Part shown: positions 5,774-5,854 of the stretch, one piece after another
Layout of the letters: each line of letters starts with the position of its first letter
How positions within the stretch are numbered: the stretch's first letter is position 1
Assembly: GCA_900317865.1 (NCBI GenBank)
Contig: ONIK01000095.1
Coordinates: 1 to 5,854 of the forward strand
Reading direction: 5' to 3'
Length of the DNA stretch: 5,854 bases
Source: an uncultured Methanobrevibacter sp.
Lineage (GTDB): Archaea > Methanobacteriota > Methanobacteria > Methanobacteriales > Methanobacteriaceae
Program-made: the position numbers and the translations under genes
The notes under the pieces: generated by a model
Told to the model about the DNA's origin: nothing
The model's database searches: none
What the model saw: the letters and a program-made list of their open reading frames with translations, nothing else

Positions 5774-5854
5774 TAGACAGCTTAGTTTCATAATAGAAAG
5801 TCCCAAATAACCATTTTCTTAAATTTCATCACCTAATAAAAAGTCAATTATGTT

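Larger units (their letters stand above)
5530..5792 (-). repeat. 263-bp dispersed repeat element, copy 2
   Basis: This is the second copy of the element at 1638-1900, offset by exactly 3892 bp and in the same orientation. The block from the small ORF's N-terminal codons to the paired AATTATCTACTAC motifs is best conserved. Between the two motifs, a stretch of about 20 bp (near 5725-5745) has diverged freely, as has the C-terminal end of the ORF. The two copies bracket the peptidase and PAP2 genes. Confidence 0.85.

Overview
The window looks like chromosomal DNA from a low-GC methanogenic archaeon of the Methanobacteriales, most probably Methanobrevibacter or a close relative. This is inferred from three things: the strong A+T bias, AT-rich TATA-box-like sequences in place of bacterial -35/-10 pairs, and C-terminal Ig-like repeats of the type common in Methanobrevibacter adhesin-like surface proteins (NINGVFY, RTT..DG, LN..PGTY). 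No rRNA, tRNA or CRISPR array was seen.

Layout. Positions 99-1379 (minus) encode a complete AAA_14/DUF4143-type ATPase. Immediately upstream of its start lies an array of four and a half 23-bp tandem repeats (1391-1492). Positions 1638-1900 and 5530-5792 are two copies of a 263-bp element in the same orientation. They align without gaps, and I counted 42 mismatches by hand (about 84% identity). Each copy carries the same minus-strand 51-codon small ORF, preceded by a non-coding part with a hairpin and a duplicated 13-bp motif. Between the copies lie two plus-strand genes: a secreted 772-residue C69 dipeptidase fused to three Ig-like domains (2086-4404) and a 192-residue membrane PAP2 phosphatase (4864-5442). 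A 459-bp gap with no convincing gene separates them. Positions 1-98 lie downstream of the ATPase and hold no gene that I can support.

How it fits together. The peptidase should act outside the membrane, and its predicted signal-peptide cleavage site would directly expose the catalytic N-terminal cysteine. The PAP2 protein is an integral membrane lipid-phosphate or pyrophosphate phosphatase, but it lacks the Ser-Arg pair of the third signature motif. The wide gap and the separate putative promoter argue against an operon. The ATPase has no evident functional link to the other genes.

The most unusual structure is the pair of 263-bp repeats that bracket the two surface-related genes. The codons for the first two thirds of their shared small ORF differ almost only at synonymous sites, which suggests a real but unrecognised small protein carried on a dispersed element.
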